NCBI GenBank assembly: GCA_000320545.1 | Contig: ADNK01001953.1 | Location: 55,001-107,500, forward strand | Reading direction: 5' to 3' | Source of the DNA: Bigelowiella natans CCMP2755 | Lineage: Eukaryota; Cercozoa; Chlorarachniophyceae | DNA length: 52,500 bases | Part shown: piece by piece, positions 38,800 to 50,285 of the stretch | Numbering within the stretch: the stretch's first letter is position 1 | Layout of the letters: the number at the start of each line of letters is the position of its first letter | Made by a program: the position numbers and the translations under genes | The notes under the pieces: model-generated | Databases searched by the model: none | What the model saw: the letters and a program-made list of their open reading frames with translations, nothing else | What the model was told of the DNA's origin: nothing

Positions 38800-39106
38800 T
38801 ATGATCATCTATATCTGATGAAGGACATCTGTAATCATCATCCTCCTCCTCATCATCCTCGCCACCATTCTCATCATCAATATCATCGTTGTCAAAGTGC
38901 TTTTGCCCATCTGATTTTAGAAGGATTAGCAATAGCAAGCAGTAAGGCAACTTACTTATCTATGAGAAGTTCCTCTGACTGCTAACTACTTGTACTAGTA
39001 CTCCTTACTTGTATTTCGTCGTTTCTGCTGTTTTTGCTGCTGTTTTTGTCTGTGTTGCTGCTCTCGGAACAATGCTAAAGACAAAGATATTTGCATATGC
39101 ACAGGA

Positions 39107-39138
<32 letters not shown>

Positions 39139-40028
39139 GTGTGTTAGATTGTTATCGCTGCCTTCACACCTTCAATAGCCTTTTTCCCTGCATCCTCAGT
39201 GTCACTATTCTTTTGATCCTTGTCTTCTTTTCCCCCTTTTCCTTCTTCTTCATCGTCGTTTGAAGATGTAGATAAATGCGTCTGCAGCAGAATTAGTAGT
39301 AGTAATAGTAGTAGTAGCAGTAGTAGTAGTGGTGGTGGTGGTAGTAATAATACGAACAATTGCAACCTCTGACGATGATGATGATTGCACGTTTAGAAAT
39401 AAGAAACAACTGAAAAACTATACTAAGTAGGAGTAGAGAATATACCTACTAGTCCTCCTCCTCCTCCCTACTACTACTACTACTACTACTACTACTATCC
39501 CTCACCACACCCTGAAGAATAAGATGATGAATATTCTTGATGTTTGCTTACATTCGTCTATTAGCTATTATCATCATCGTCACTATCACCACCACCACCA
39601 TCATTATCATTATCATGTTCATCCATTACAAAGAACTTCCTGTTTTTCTTGTTTGATCTTTGTAAAGCCTTTTCAAATAGCTTTACCTGTTGTGTGGAAT
39701 CAGCATTTCATGATGACAATATACGATGACCAAACATGCACACACAAACACATAAACACACAAACACGACGTCAACCTACGCATACCTCTCACCTTATGA
39801 TGAAAGCGGTCTAATATAATTTCTATCACTCTTTGTCTATTATGATTTCTTTTTTTCCTTCGCTTATGATGTGCTATTATGATAAATCGTACTACGAGTC
39901 TGCCAGGATATGCTACTACCGCAACTGCTAGTACGACTTACTACCGCTTCATTCGGTTTCGAGCGTATGTACTTTTGATTGACTTTATGGTGTATCTTCC
40001 CTGCAATGCTGATCGGTGTGTGATGATA

Positions 40029-40064
<36 letters not shown>

Positions 40065-40610
40065 ACAATTAAAAGGGATAGAAATAATATGAATACGAAC
40101 AATAAGGTTTAGAATAAAAGAAACAGGACACGAGCCCCTCATAGAATGCTACGCACTGCCACTTCTATTGTACTACTTCTATTAAAATTGTTCTGGTACT
40201 GCTAAATAGAGACGATGACTAGTACTTTGCTTTCCTTGTCGCAGGGGTACTAGCCACCGTTATTGTATACGTGCCTTTAAATAATACTCATACTGAGCAA
40301 ATACACGCTCATCCTATATCTCACCACTCAATCAAATCAAACCGAACCAAATCTATGGTAGTGGTGGTGGTTTTGGGGGGGGGAGGGGATTGGGTTTATG
40401 GAGGTACCGTCTTTAGCATTTTTGAAACAAGCTTCCAGATCATACCATCTATGTGTGATGATGATGACGATTACAACGTAGTAGCAAACAGTGGTGATGG
40501 TGATAATAATGGTGAGTTCTTTTCACTTGTTCAATATAAGGCGACGAGACGACGACTATGTCTCAGTGTTATTCCCCCCCCCTTCTCCTCACATTATAAC
40601 TACTGATATG

Positions 40611-40644
<34 letters not shown>

Positions 40645-40987
40645 ACACTCCACTAGGTTTGCCTTTCTTCATCCCCATCACTTGAAACTTAATATTGATC
40701 GACGTGTGGTACAACATCAACAACAAGAACATAAGGAAGAATGGTTAAGATGATGATGACTCATTAAAAGGAAGGATCAGTGCCGTCTTTTACCCTGATA
40801 ATGTGTTATATTTCTCCCCTGATGTTGATGTTGTTTATCGTCGTTTAAGGTGCTAACAATATCAACAAACCTTTGGCATGGGGTCATTAGGAGATAGGCC
40901 TAAGCTTTCAAGCTGCTTTGCTCTTTCCTGCAGTAAGAGCGAGGTAATAGTAGGACATATATTAATACATATAAAAATGTATATATG

Positions 40988-41025
<38 letters not shown>

Positions 41026-41810
41026 AAGTATGCTATTCACCGCCAACATCATCGCCACCACCACCACCACCACCACCATCATCTTCCTCTTCTTCATAGT
41101 ATCCATAGCCATAGCAGCAGTAGCAATGGAAGTAGTAGTAGTGACGGTGGTGGTAGTAGTTGTATGTGCGACTAAAGACCTGATCTTTAACATCCTCGTA
41201 TTCATCTGGGATTATGGTACAATATACAGAATAAGTAGACAGTTAGGTTATGGTGGAAGAGCTGGCTAAAACACAAGAATTCGTTGGCATCATCACCAAT
41301 CTCAGCTCTACTATCATCATCTATGAAGGTGGTAATTAGAGTCAGTACGGTTTGATGTTTGTCGTTAATAGCTGATGATGATGATAATGGTGATGATAAT
41401 GATGATGGTGATGATAATGATGATATATTCTAGTGAAACAACGACAGCATTAAGTAGTATTAGTAGCAGAGTAGAAGTTGCGGTTATAGGAATTTCTCCT
41501 AACGGCTTACGATCTCTAGCCAAAGCCTCTCGTACAGCTTTCGGAAGTTTCTTCGCCTCTGGGGAGAATATCTTGAAGTGGTATTGTAACAACAACGCCA
41601 ACAAAAACAACAACAGCAAGAAGAAGAGGAAGGGGCAATAATAACAACAACAAGAGGGGAAAAGATGTGACTAAAGAGAGAACAAGAGAGAGAAAGAGAG
41701 AGAGAGAGAGAGAAAGAGAGGGGAGGGGGGGGGGGAGCTTGTGAAGATGGTTGAAAGATGCTCTTAGGGAACTATCTATATATGTGTTGGAAGTCATATA
41801 TATAATAATA

Positions 41811-41857
<47 letters not shown>

Positions 41858-42016
41858 CAGGTAAGCTTGAAGACAAGCGACAGTCAACCACGATTACGAC
41901 GATGACTACAAAAACGATGTCCACCACCACCACCACCACCACCACCTGCGTGAGATTGGTAGGATCTATCCCGGCTAGCCTACATCTCTTTTCTGCTTTC
42001 TAATCAATCATCAACA

Positions 42017-42050
<34 letters not shown>

Positions 42051-42309
42051 AAGTAGTAATCGTATCAATTCGTTTGTTCTTACACGTTTGAATATCTTCA
42101 CACTTTGAGTCCCTCATATCATTAGAAGTAACACTAGTATCATCATCTTCTTCTTCTTATTGTTATTATCATGACTTTTCAAGTCGTCTTCTAGTACCAT
42201 TTCAGCACTTTCATATGTTAGAAATGCTGGCGAGAACTCACTCCGGTAATTGGTCTGTAACGAGACGAAGCAATCAAGGTGTGTAGTGTCAATAATGACT
42301 CTACTGCAG

Positions 42310-42341
<32 letters not shown>

Positions 42342-45014
42342 GCATGATCACTATCAACACTGCTTTATTGTTGTTGCCTACCGGGCGCAGCCGAACATCC
42401 TTTGCATATATCGGCGAGACAGTGACATTTGTCATTACGCTGATAGATGGATGGATGGATGGATGGATAAATGGATGGATGGTGAGGACGTGGAATGTAG
42501 GTGTAGAAACCGACAGCAATGCCAGTTATTTGCATATCACATGATATTATTCTCTAACGAAGAAATAAAAAAAAGGAGAAGAAGGAGAAGAAGAAGATTA
42601 TCATCATTATTGTTATATTATTGTTTGCACTCTGAGTGAAGTAAGTACTCGATGAAACGTGCATATAAGGTATCGGCGATTGTACAGTCGTAGGAGTGAG
42701 AGTCATTGTTGTACACTATTTTACTGAGATCAACCTTAATATAACAAACACCAATGTTATTCAGGCAAAGAAGATAACATCACCAGTAATATAGTGGGAC
42801 AATCAACGACGAGAGGAGGATGTGGGAGAAGGAGGAGGAGGAGGAGGACACCAACCCCATTTGTGATGGAGATGATGATGATGATGATGATAATGATGAT
42901 GAACAAAGGGGGTGGGGGAAGGGGTTGGAGAATGTACCCAATGTGTCGGTTTTCGTTGTTTGTAGATGACCATTTGGAATATCCGAGGATAACCACCCCC
43001 CTCATCGCCTTCTTCTTCTTGCCCCCCGTTGTCCTCACCACCAGCACCACCAGCCATATTTTCCTTCTTCTTGCCAACAAACAAAGGGCTATTTCCGACA
43101 CAAACGGTATCATCGTTCATACTTCCAAATCGAGCACTAAAGCGAGGAGGACCAGCAGCGTGGCGTTTGCTAGCAGTAGCAGTAGAAGTGCTTAAGATGC
43201 TGCCAACCCCAATGAAACCCCTCCCTTCTGTGTCTGCAACTCCGTGTTTGAGACGAATCAGATTAGGCCGAACCCTGCTTGCCTTCTTTCCTGCCATTCT
43301 TGGATCAAACAATGCAAGAATAGCATCCGTTACAAGAAATGAATGGAGTTGATTAGTCGCCACAACCCAAACAACATTTCTACACATGTTCTTATTATTA
43401 TTATCATCAAAATTATTTATGCATCACTCGTTGGAGTTATACAACGCATCTTATCATCATGATTGTGATCTTCTAACCTATTCAGCCGTGCTTCTTTTGT
43501 ATCGGCCACACGAACTCTATACGTTCCATCCTAAGGATGATATTATCACGGTACAAGAAGAAGAAGAAGAAGAAGAAGAAGAAGAAGAAGAAAAGAACCA
43601 GATACCAACAGATGATGATCATGATAATGATGATGATGATGATAGAAACGGGGATGGAAATAGTTGTATAGAGTCGATCATCTATCACTGCTATGTTTAT
43701 CATCAACTCAATATTTGTACTGCGAACTACGATGACAACGACGATGACAACTACTACTACTACTAGTTGTATTTTATGCGCCTTGGCACTACTTACATCG
43801 TTGATTTTGCAGGATATGAGGTCATACCACCGGCCCGTTTCCTAGCAGAAAATCATAAGTACACTCGTAATAAAGCAGATAATCATAAGCCATCTAACAT
43901 GCTCTTTAATAGAGCGAATAAAAGGACTTCCTGTGATCAATTGCTCTTTATCTATCAAGGAACATCTTCCTCCATTTTTATCGTCTCTCTCTTTCGTAAT
44001 ATCACTCTCTCCATATTTATAAGCACCACCTTCCCACTCCTGATGCCTTGAATTTGATACACCTATTATTACATAAGAATATGTCATCTCAGAGATTATC
44101 GATCATCGTCACTTGATGGGTATCGCTATCGATAGCTTGTTGGTGACATTTGAGATAGCAATTACAAGTACGTTGACTAACCTTGATCTTTCGCGCATGT
44201 TGGTTGTTCTGTTGCTGCTGTTTTGGTTGGATCTTCGTCTTATAACGACTCTCGAGGACGACCCCAGAAGCCAGATTCTAATAGTGGAAAATAATCGTTG
44301 ATACTTTAAGTGGAACGAACGCTCTATAACACACAGAGACGCATACGCACACGCACGCACTCAGGTACAAACTTATACTAACTACGGTGTGTGTGACTGT
44401 GTGCGTGCTTGTGTGTCTGTGTGGTGTATATACGCACTAACCCTAGAACACAACATCATTATCATCCTTACAACAGCTTTCCTTAGCGTACCACATGTGG
44501 TACACATTGCAGTACTATTGAGCTTAAATTTCTCCATCCCATACCTCCAAGTATTTTGAGAATTTGGAACAAGCCTTGTCCCATACACTCACATCTACAA
44601 ATAGTTGATAATTCACGGAGTAGCCAGTAGTAACTTCAGATGTCGTTTATATCCAAAGAGGGAGAAGCTACTAGATTTACTCAGCGGTCATGTGCATATG
44701 TTCGACACACGCCACACATTGTATCATCATGTTGAACTGTCACCGTATTAGTAATATTAGTAGCAGTAGCAGTAGCAATAGTAGTAGTAGAAAAGACAGG
44801 AATCATACCTTTATGCAGCTGTACCATGCTGTCCTGACACTCTGCTGCTATCCGCTCCATAATTTCTGGTCTCGTAAATCTACTCGACTTTACTTTTGTA
44901 GCTCCTCTATTCCCGCCTCCTCCTAACGTCCTACTAGGACACACAAGAGGAGGGAGGGTTGTTTCTCATTTCATTCATCACATCTGCACCCCACGCCCCT
45001 TACCTATCATCCAT
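35723..45014 (-). CDS. Tudor/SH3-like multi-module protein, about 31 exons
   Basis: Minus-strand exons in order: 45004-45014, 44809-44933, 44545-44594, 44182-44277, 43797-43841, 43478-43530, 42938-43298, 42649-42734, 42382-42439, 42133-42254, 41946-41979, 41511-41571, 41180-41205, 40871-40927, 40647-40687, 40408-40448, 39945-40000, 39630-39686, 39170-39281, 38567-38910, 38167-38233, 37860-37936, 37579-37618, 37130-37269, 36969-37019, 36848-36871, 36698-36715, 36536-36601, 36173-36235, 35975-36022 and 35723-35782. They total 2490 nt, about 829 residues. At least three SH3/Tudor-like units are visible: GRWYDLISCKINDDGTYRV to RVRPNLIRLKH; KIVYNNDSHSYDCTI to KDVRLRP; and GVWYDLEACFKNAKDGKIHH. A later module (VPVGTKVTIHNL, EFNKNQG, GRYPVKLL, KIKPENL) is typical of algal proteins. 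An Asp/Glu-rich region lies between. Tudor-like folds usually read modified peptides, so a scaffold role is inferred. Least certain are exons 7, 10 and 27, and whether the gene instead stops at a TGA (37571-37573). The very short exon 1 is also tentative. Confidence 0.7.
36600..36671. repeat. (ATG)/(ATT) trinucleotide repeat
   Basis: Degenerate ATG/ATT triplets that fill most of a short intron (36602-36697) of the Tudor-like gene. On the minus strand this is (ATC)n, and the acceptor AG lies directly at its end. Confidence 0.9.
41818..41854. repeat. (TA)n microsatellite
   Basis: A TA run within the predicted intron between exons 11 and 12 of the Tudor-like gene. A GA-rich block and a G-run lie nearby (41685-41737). 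Confidence 0.95.
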
Positions 45015-45222
45015 GAAGGGGGAAATAAGTATATGGAGCAGCAATGTCCCGATAACGTAGAATTTCATTTACAAGAAGATCATCATCGATGTTCCTTTGG
45101 GTAAGATTGTTGTTTCATTGCGTTCGTGATCATCAATCAGCGCCATTGCCAGCGTGCACTCTGTCCGAGAAATGATTGGAAGTTGGTTGGTAAGAGCATC
45201 TGCTTAGGATGATGTTTTGTCC

Positions 45223-45250
45223 CTACGACATGTGAATTTTCATGTCGTAG
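45223..45250. repeat. Perfect 10-bp inverted repeat (stem-loop)
   Basis: The arms CTACGACATG (45223-45232) and CATGTCGTAG (45241-45250) are exact reverse complements around an 8-base loop. Confidence 0.85.
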
Positions 45251-46921
45251 AAATAAATCAGTTTCTGCCGCAAAACAAATCCTGGCAATCTTACCCAAAA
45301 AAAATGTTGACACAGAAGTCGCAGAACAAAATTGGAACACAGTCATGAATGAAAACTACCTCGGAGATAAGCGAGCTTCTTGTTCATGACGAGTCCCTCT
45401 GTGATGGGAACTCAATTCAATGTTCAATGTCCATGAAGTTCCTCGCACTTGGAGTAGTTGCTTTGCGTCGACGCCACATTGTTGCCATTTGTGCTGTTGC
45501 ACAATGGCCAGAATGCCATTCTTGAATTCCTTCCGGTTTCAATGGTTGGATGCACCACCTCACTGAAGTTGGTTCGAGGCACTGGCTAGCTGGGTTTCGC
45601 ACACTGCAAACGTCTTGCAACACTTTGGAAGTGCAGTGTGTCATCATTGTTCATTCTTCATTGTTCATTGTTCCAATGTTCTCTTCTTCCATGCGCAAAC
45701 AACTCTTCTTTCTCCTTCATTTGGCATTCGTTGTGTCCATTGTCGTTTGGCATTCACACACACCCAATGATGCTTTCAGTCACGCGCCATCTTTGGAGTT
45801 CTGAATTGGAATCAATTCACGTTCACAACACTGGAACAGTTCAAAGGCACACACACCCTTCATTGTTTTTCTTCTTGTTGTTGGTCAGCTCTGGAGCTGC
45901 ACCATTGAAACAGCTTTGTCTTCACGCATTCGTCTGTTCACTCATCATCCGCTCAGTGGGCTGCCACCAGAACCCGCGACTGTTTTTCAGCACCATTGGA
46001 ATTGTGTTCATTCTCTCCCAGCTTTCTTCTAGGAAATGCTACCAATTGTATCATTGCAGAAAGAGGCAGAACTGAACACTTGTTGCACAACTGCATCAAA
46101 CGTGCAACGAATGGCATGAATTTTTGATTGAGAGACATTGAGTGCACATTTATACATTTGCGCGTTCATGTGCGCCCAGGTGCATGCTTTTTGCGTGCGT
46201 GTGCTGAAACTTCGCACGTCCATGAAGCCAGTGTGCACACACCCTCATGAGCTTGCAAAACTTGTGGCACGCAAATGCAAATGCGCTAGCGTGTTCAAAA
46301 GTGGTGAGAATTTTTCAATTTTCGCCCGCTGGCAGGCGTTGAAAAATGAGGTTTTCAAGCTGAAATTCGAAAAAAATTCAAATTTTGACCTCAAACAGGC
46401 TCCAGTGTGCTTCCAATGTCCAATTGCAACGATTGAGCGCGCCAGGCCGCACGCGCAAAGCACAGTTTGTTCAAAACCCACTCGTCACCGGGATTGACAC
46501 AGTTGTGTGAGTCAGGTGGTCCTTTTTGAAAAATCTCAATGCAGCAAGCAACCCACACAATGTGCCATGGCTGCTAAGTCGTCTGTGGCTGGCATTGGCT
46601 GTGATGCTGTGATGTGACCACTTGCGTCGAGCTCACACGCTCAAGCATTGGGCAGTGTCTGGATGATCTGGAGTGCGTGTGTGCATGCGTGTGCCCTGCT
46701 CCAGTGCTGGCCTGCATCCGTGTAGCTCGCCATCACTGCGTGCAAATGTGATGTGCAGACAACAGATCATGCAGATGTGCATCATCGAAGAAATCCCTAC
46801 CATGACAGAGACACATGCATGGATGGAAATAACTGAGCGATGCATGCAGCAAGAAATGCATGTGTCATGTGCACTGTCCAGCCTGCTAGCTGTGCGATGG
46901 CTTGTGCGCGTGTTGGCAGTG

Positions 46922-46992
46922 CAGTGTGTGTGTGTGTGTGCGTGTGTGTGTGTGTGTGTGTGCATGTGCATGTGCACGTGTGTGAGAGAGAG

Positions 46993-47032
<40 letters not shown>

Positions 47033-47036
47033 GTAG
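46922..47036. repeat. (TG)n then (GA)n microsatellite
   Basis: A TG run (about 46922-46983, interrupted) passes into a GA run (46983-47027). Intergenic. Confidence 0.9.
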
Positions 47037-47394
47037 AGAGTACACACAACAATCGACGCAACGTGTAGTCACATGTAGCAGTTACGTGTATAAATGCATC
47101 GGATCACATGTCTATTGGAGTAAGCTAGTAAGTGATGATATCAACAACTTTTCCTTTAGAAACGGCTGTATACATTATGGCTTGCGATGCCGCGCGACAC
47201 CTGTGTCTTTGTGTATTTAGGCAGATGATAACATGCACATCCGAAATTTAAGTTTACATACGCGCATGATAAATGAAAATATGTGTGCATCCAACTGTGC
47301 TTAGAGTGTAAATCCAACTGTGTGTTTAGAATATATTTAATAATGACGTCGACACCGTTTCAGTAAGGCCGAAACTACCATGCAGAGATTCGCT

Positions 47395-49531
47395 TCAAGC
47401 TTTGTATCCATCGCCGCTCCCAAATATAAATTGTCTATCTACAGCATCATAGCGAGCATCTGATGCAATACAATGCTTTGCTTCCCTTTCGATTTCTTCC
47501 TTATTTAGGTTCTTACCTATGAATACGAAGCGACACGTTCGTTTTTCTCCAGGCTTCCAATCTTCGGTAGGTTCGCCCCCGAAAAGCATATGTACCGCCT
47601 GAAATCGACAAATATTCATTTCATGAATAGATACTCAAAGGTAAATGTACATAAAACACATGCATTCACATCCTTTTCTCTGTATGTATTTGAAGTCAAT
47701 TAGTAGATACGCGTACAAAATAAAATTGATTGGTCGTCACCTGAAAAACAAACTTTTTGTGCATGCCTAGAATAGCTACAACGCCTTTGCTGCGGTACAG
47801 ATCAACTCCTTTGTCTCTCATCATTTTCGTGATGAAAGCTTCAAACCTGATTTCCAAAGGTAGAATTTTACAAAATGTTCTAATTATCCCAAAAAAGTGG
47901 GGTTACTACCGGCGTCCATTTAGCTCGCCCTCGAAGGAGATTCCGACCGAAGACACAGAGCTATCGTGCTCATGCTCCTGATCGAAGTTGAAGAACTCCT
48001 CATCGTTAGCCATAACACGGTCAAGAGAGAATCCACCGATGTTAATGATCTCCCTCAGATCGACGCGAGAGTACTTTGTCTCAATCATCTTTGCTTGTGA
48101 GTTAAACGAACGAATCTTGCTCTTCACCTCTTCGAGGCGCTTTTTGTCCACAAGATCTGTCTTATTAAGCAGCAACACGTCTGCGAAGGCTACTTGCTCA
48201 ACTGCTTCATTCTCGCCTTTCTTTTCCTCGTCCAGGCGTTCAATGATCCATTTACAGTCAACAACAGTGACGATTCCATCAATACGAAATGTATTTGCAA
48301 CGTTGTCGTCAGCAAAGAACGTTTGTGCAACGGGCGCAGGATCCGCCATACCCGTGGTCTCAATTATGACACCATCTAGCTCCTTGCCCCCTTTAATCAT
48401 CTTTGCAATTCGATTCAGAGTCTTCACCAAGTCGCCACGTACCGTACAGCATATGCACCCGTTGTTCATTTCAACAACATCCTCATCTTCCTTAAATTTG
48501 CTCCGCACAAGCTGGTCGTCAACGCCAACACTTCCATACTCGTTTTCAATCACAGCATATTTTCGCTCCTAAAGGTTTAAGATATCGGCATTACATGAGT
48601 GAAAGGAGTAAATTGTGGCAATTATAATAAGAATCAAAAGATTTGTGGAACACGGATAGCCATATGAGTTTAGAGTGAGAGGGAAAAGTAAAATTGATGA
48701 GAATTCAAGAACCTTTTGCTCCGATAAGATGTAATTCAGCAAAGTCGTCTTTCCGGAACCTAAAAATCCTGTGAGAACAGTGACGGGCAACTTTGAGGCT
48801 TCGAATTTCCTCCTTGCTTCCTCACGCTGCGCGGAGTTCTTCGCATAGTCATCCGCGAATTTTTTAAGATACTGTAACACCATGTTGTCTGGGCAAAGAT
48901 TGCTAGCTTTATCAGCATCAGCAGCAGCCGCTTTCGGAGCCATGAAACCAACAAGTGCCAAAGAACGCAGGGCCAGATTTTGAGCTACAAGGACCTTTTT
49001 CACATTATTATCCTCCATATTTGTTCTATCTAAAAGAACAAGAGCTCGCCCTGCATCAGCTGCTGCAGCACCGTTGCGGTTTGTTGCAAGTTCTTTCATC
49101 GATTTCGCAGTGAACAAGCTCCATGCATCATTTTTTAGCTTCTTCATCGCTTCTACTGCGGCCTTCTGATCCGTCTCATCAATTACCCACCCCATTTTGG
49201 TCAGCTTTTTCAATATCTCCTCCTCCCGCAATATCGAAGAATCTTTGATTTCAGGGTGTTTGAAGCCAAGGATCATATTTTTAATTCGCTGTACGGGGTC
49301 TTCAAAGCTGGATATCTTTGACTGATCCTCGAAAGAGGCACTTTTGAAGCAAAATGCATCCGAATCTTCGGGGACATCGACGTATTCCCCTGAGTCCAGC
49401 TGGACTTGGTATGCCATTGGGTCGGGCGCATTAAAATCGCGTTTGATGATCTTGCCGGATTTCCAACCTTCTTCGGTGTTGCACATCACCGTATCTCCCT
49501 CTAAATAGCGATACTTGCGCTTGCGTGACAT
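47395..49531 (-). CDS. CobW/P47K-family GTPase with N-terminal Tudor-like module
   Basis: Minus-strand exons 48713-49531, 47910-48568, 47741-47846 and 47395-47598 total 1788 nt, 595 residues. Residues 1-65 form a small module (GDTVMCNTEEGWKSGKI, AYQVQLDSGEYVDVP) common before other domains in algal and protist proteins. A helical middle follows. The G3E GTPase core has Walker A GFLGSGKTT (about 255-263), the CICC metal-binding motif at 311-314, ETTG (343-346) and NKTD (408-411). The C-terminal CobW_C domain has RFEAFITKMMRDKGVDLYRS, KFVFQAVHMLFGG and RFVFIGK. CobW/ZNG1-type proteins are metallochaperones that insert zinc or a related metal into client enzymes; this one is probably cytosolic, as no signal is seen. 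It is one of the clearest genes here and carries little repeat sequence. It starts divergently from the membrane-protein gene. Confidence 0.95.
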
Positions 49532-50285
49532 GATTTAGAGCTTCGGACACTCGAAGTGACGAGACGGAGATGGTGACGGAGGAGGTAACCTAGTGCGATT
49601 GCGAAGTGCGAATTGCGATGTTGGTCCAGTTTGGACGAGTTTTAAATTGTTTGTTTCCTAGATCTAAACGTTGTCGCATATTGATGATGGATGTGTTTTC
49701 ACTTTGTACCATCTTGGCATCATTAGTTAGTTAGTTAGTTAGTTAGTTAGACCCGTTCCACGCAAATACAAACTGACCAACCGACCAACCAATCTGCGTT
49801 GGTTTTTTTTTGGTGATTTTGGATGTTGATTTTCATGGATTTTTGCTCGTTCCACGCAAATACAAAACTGACTGACCAACCAATCTGACCAACAAAAATT
49901 TTGCTTTGTTTTGCCATACAATTTTTGACTTTCTCATTTTTGCACATGTTGTTCGGTTTGACATCAGCATGATGTGCGTGAGATGACATAACGAGAAAAA
50001 TCATGTTGTTTTTGGATTTTTTCTTATTTTGCACCAGACAACAACATGACAACACTGGTCAGTTCCGACTGGTCGGTTTGAAGTTGTAAAACTGGTCACT
50101 TTTCAAACTTTGGTTGGTCAGTCTTCATAAAAAGGCGCTTCGAAAATAAAATAAATTAAATTAGGTGATATCGAAGGTGGTTGGTCAGTTGGTTGGTCAG
50201 TTTGTATTTGCGTGGAACGGGTCTTAATCTTTTCGCGCCCTTGACTTCCATTAGAGCATCCTGAATCTCCTAGGAATGAGATGAG
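49532..50285. other. Divergent intergenic region holding a MITE-like element
   Basis: This separates the start of the CobW gene from the first visible exon of the membrane-protein gene. It is mostly occupied by the inverted-repeat element described separately. A short (AGTT)n run lies at about 49725-49750. Confidence 0.7.
49749..50224. mobile_element. MITE-like element with ~40-bp terminal inverted repeats
   Basis: The left end (from 49749, AGACCCGTTCCACGCAAATA, continuing into ACTGACCAACC words) is repeated in reverse complement at the right end (to 50224, ...TATTTGCGTGGAACGGGTCT). The match runs about 40 bp with one small insertion. The element is 476 bp, AT-rich inside, with no credible protein. 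An internal partial copy of the end motif lies at about 49849-49895. These are the features of a non-autonomous DNA transposon (MITE). I cannot fix the target-site duplication: the left flank is an AGTT repeat and the right flank begins TTAATC. Confidence 0.8.

Larger units (their letters stand above)
45015..47394. other. Intergenic island, TTCATTG/TGCA-worded
   Basis: No gene is supported. From about 45100 to 46900 the sequence has few microsatellites and a distinct vocabulary (TTCATTGTT, TTTGGCATT, GCATGC) resembling the island at about 3850-5000, which suggests copies of an old dispersed repeat. A perfect 10-bp hairpin lies at 45223-45250. A (TG)n run followed by (GA)n lies at about 46922-47036. 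Open frames here lack splice partners or family features. Confidence 0.6.
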
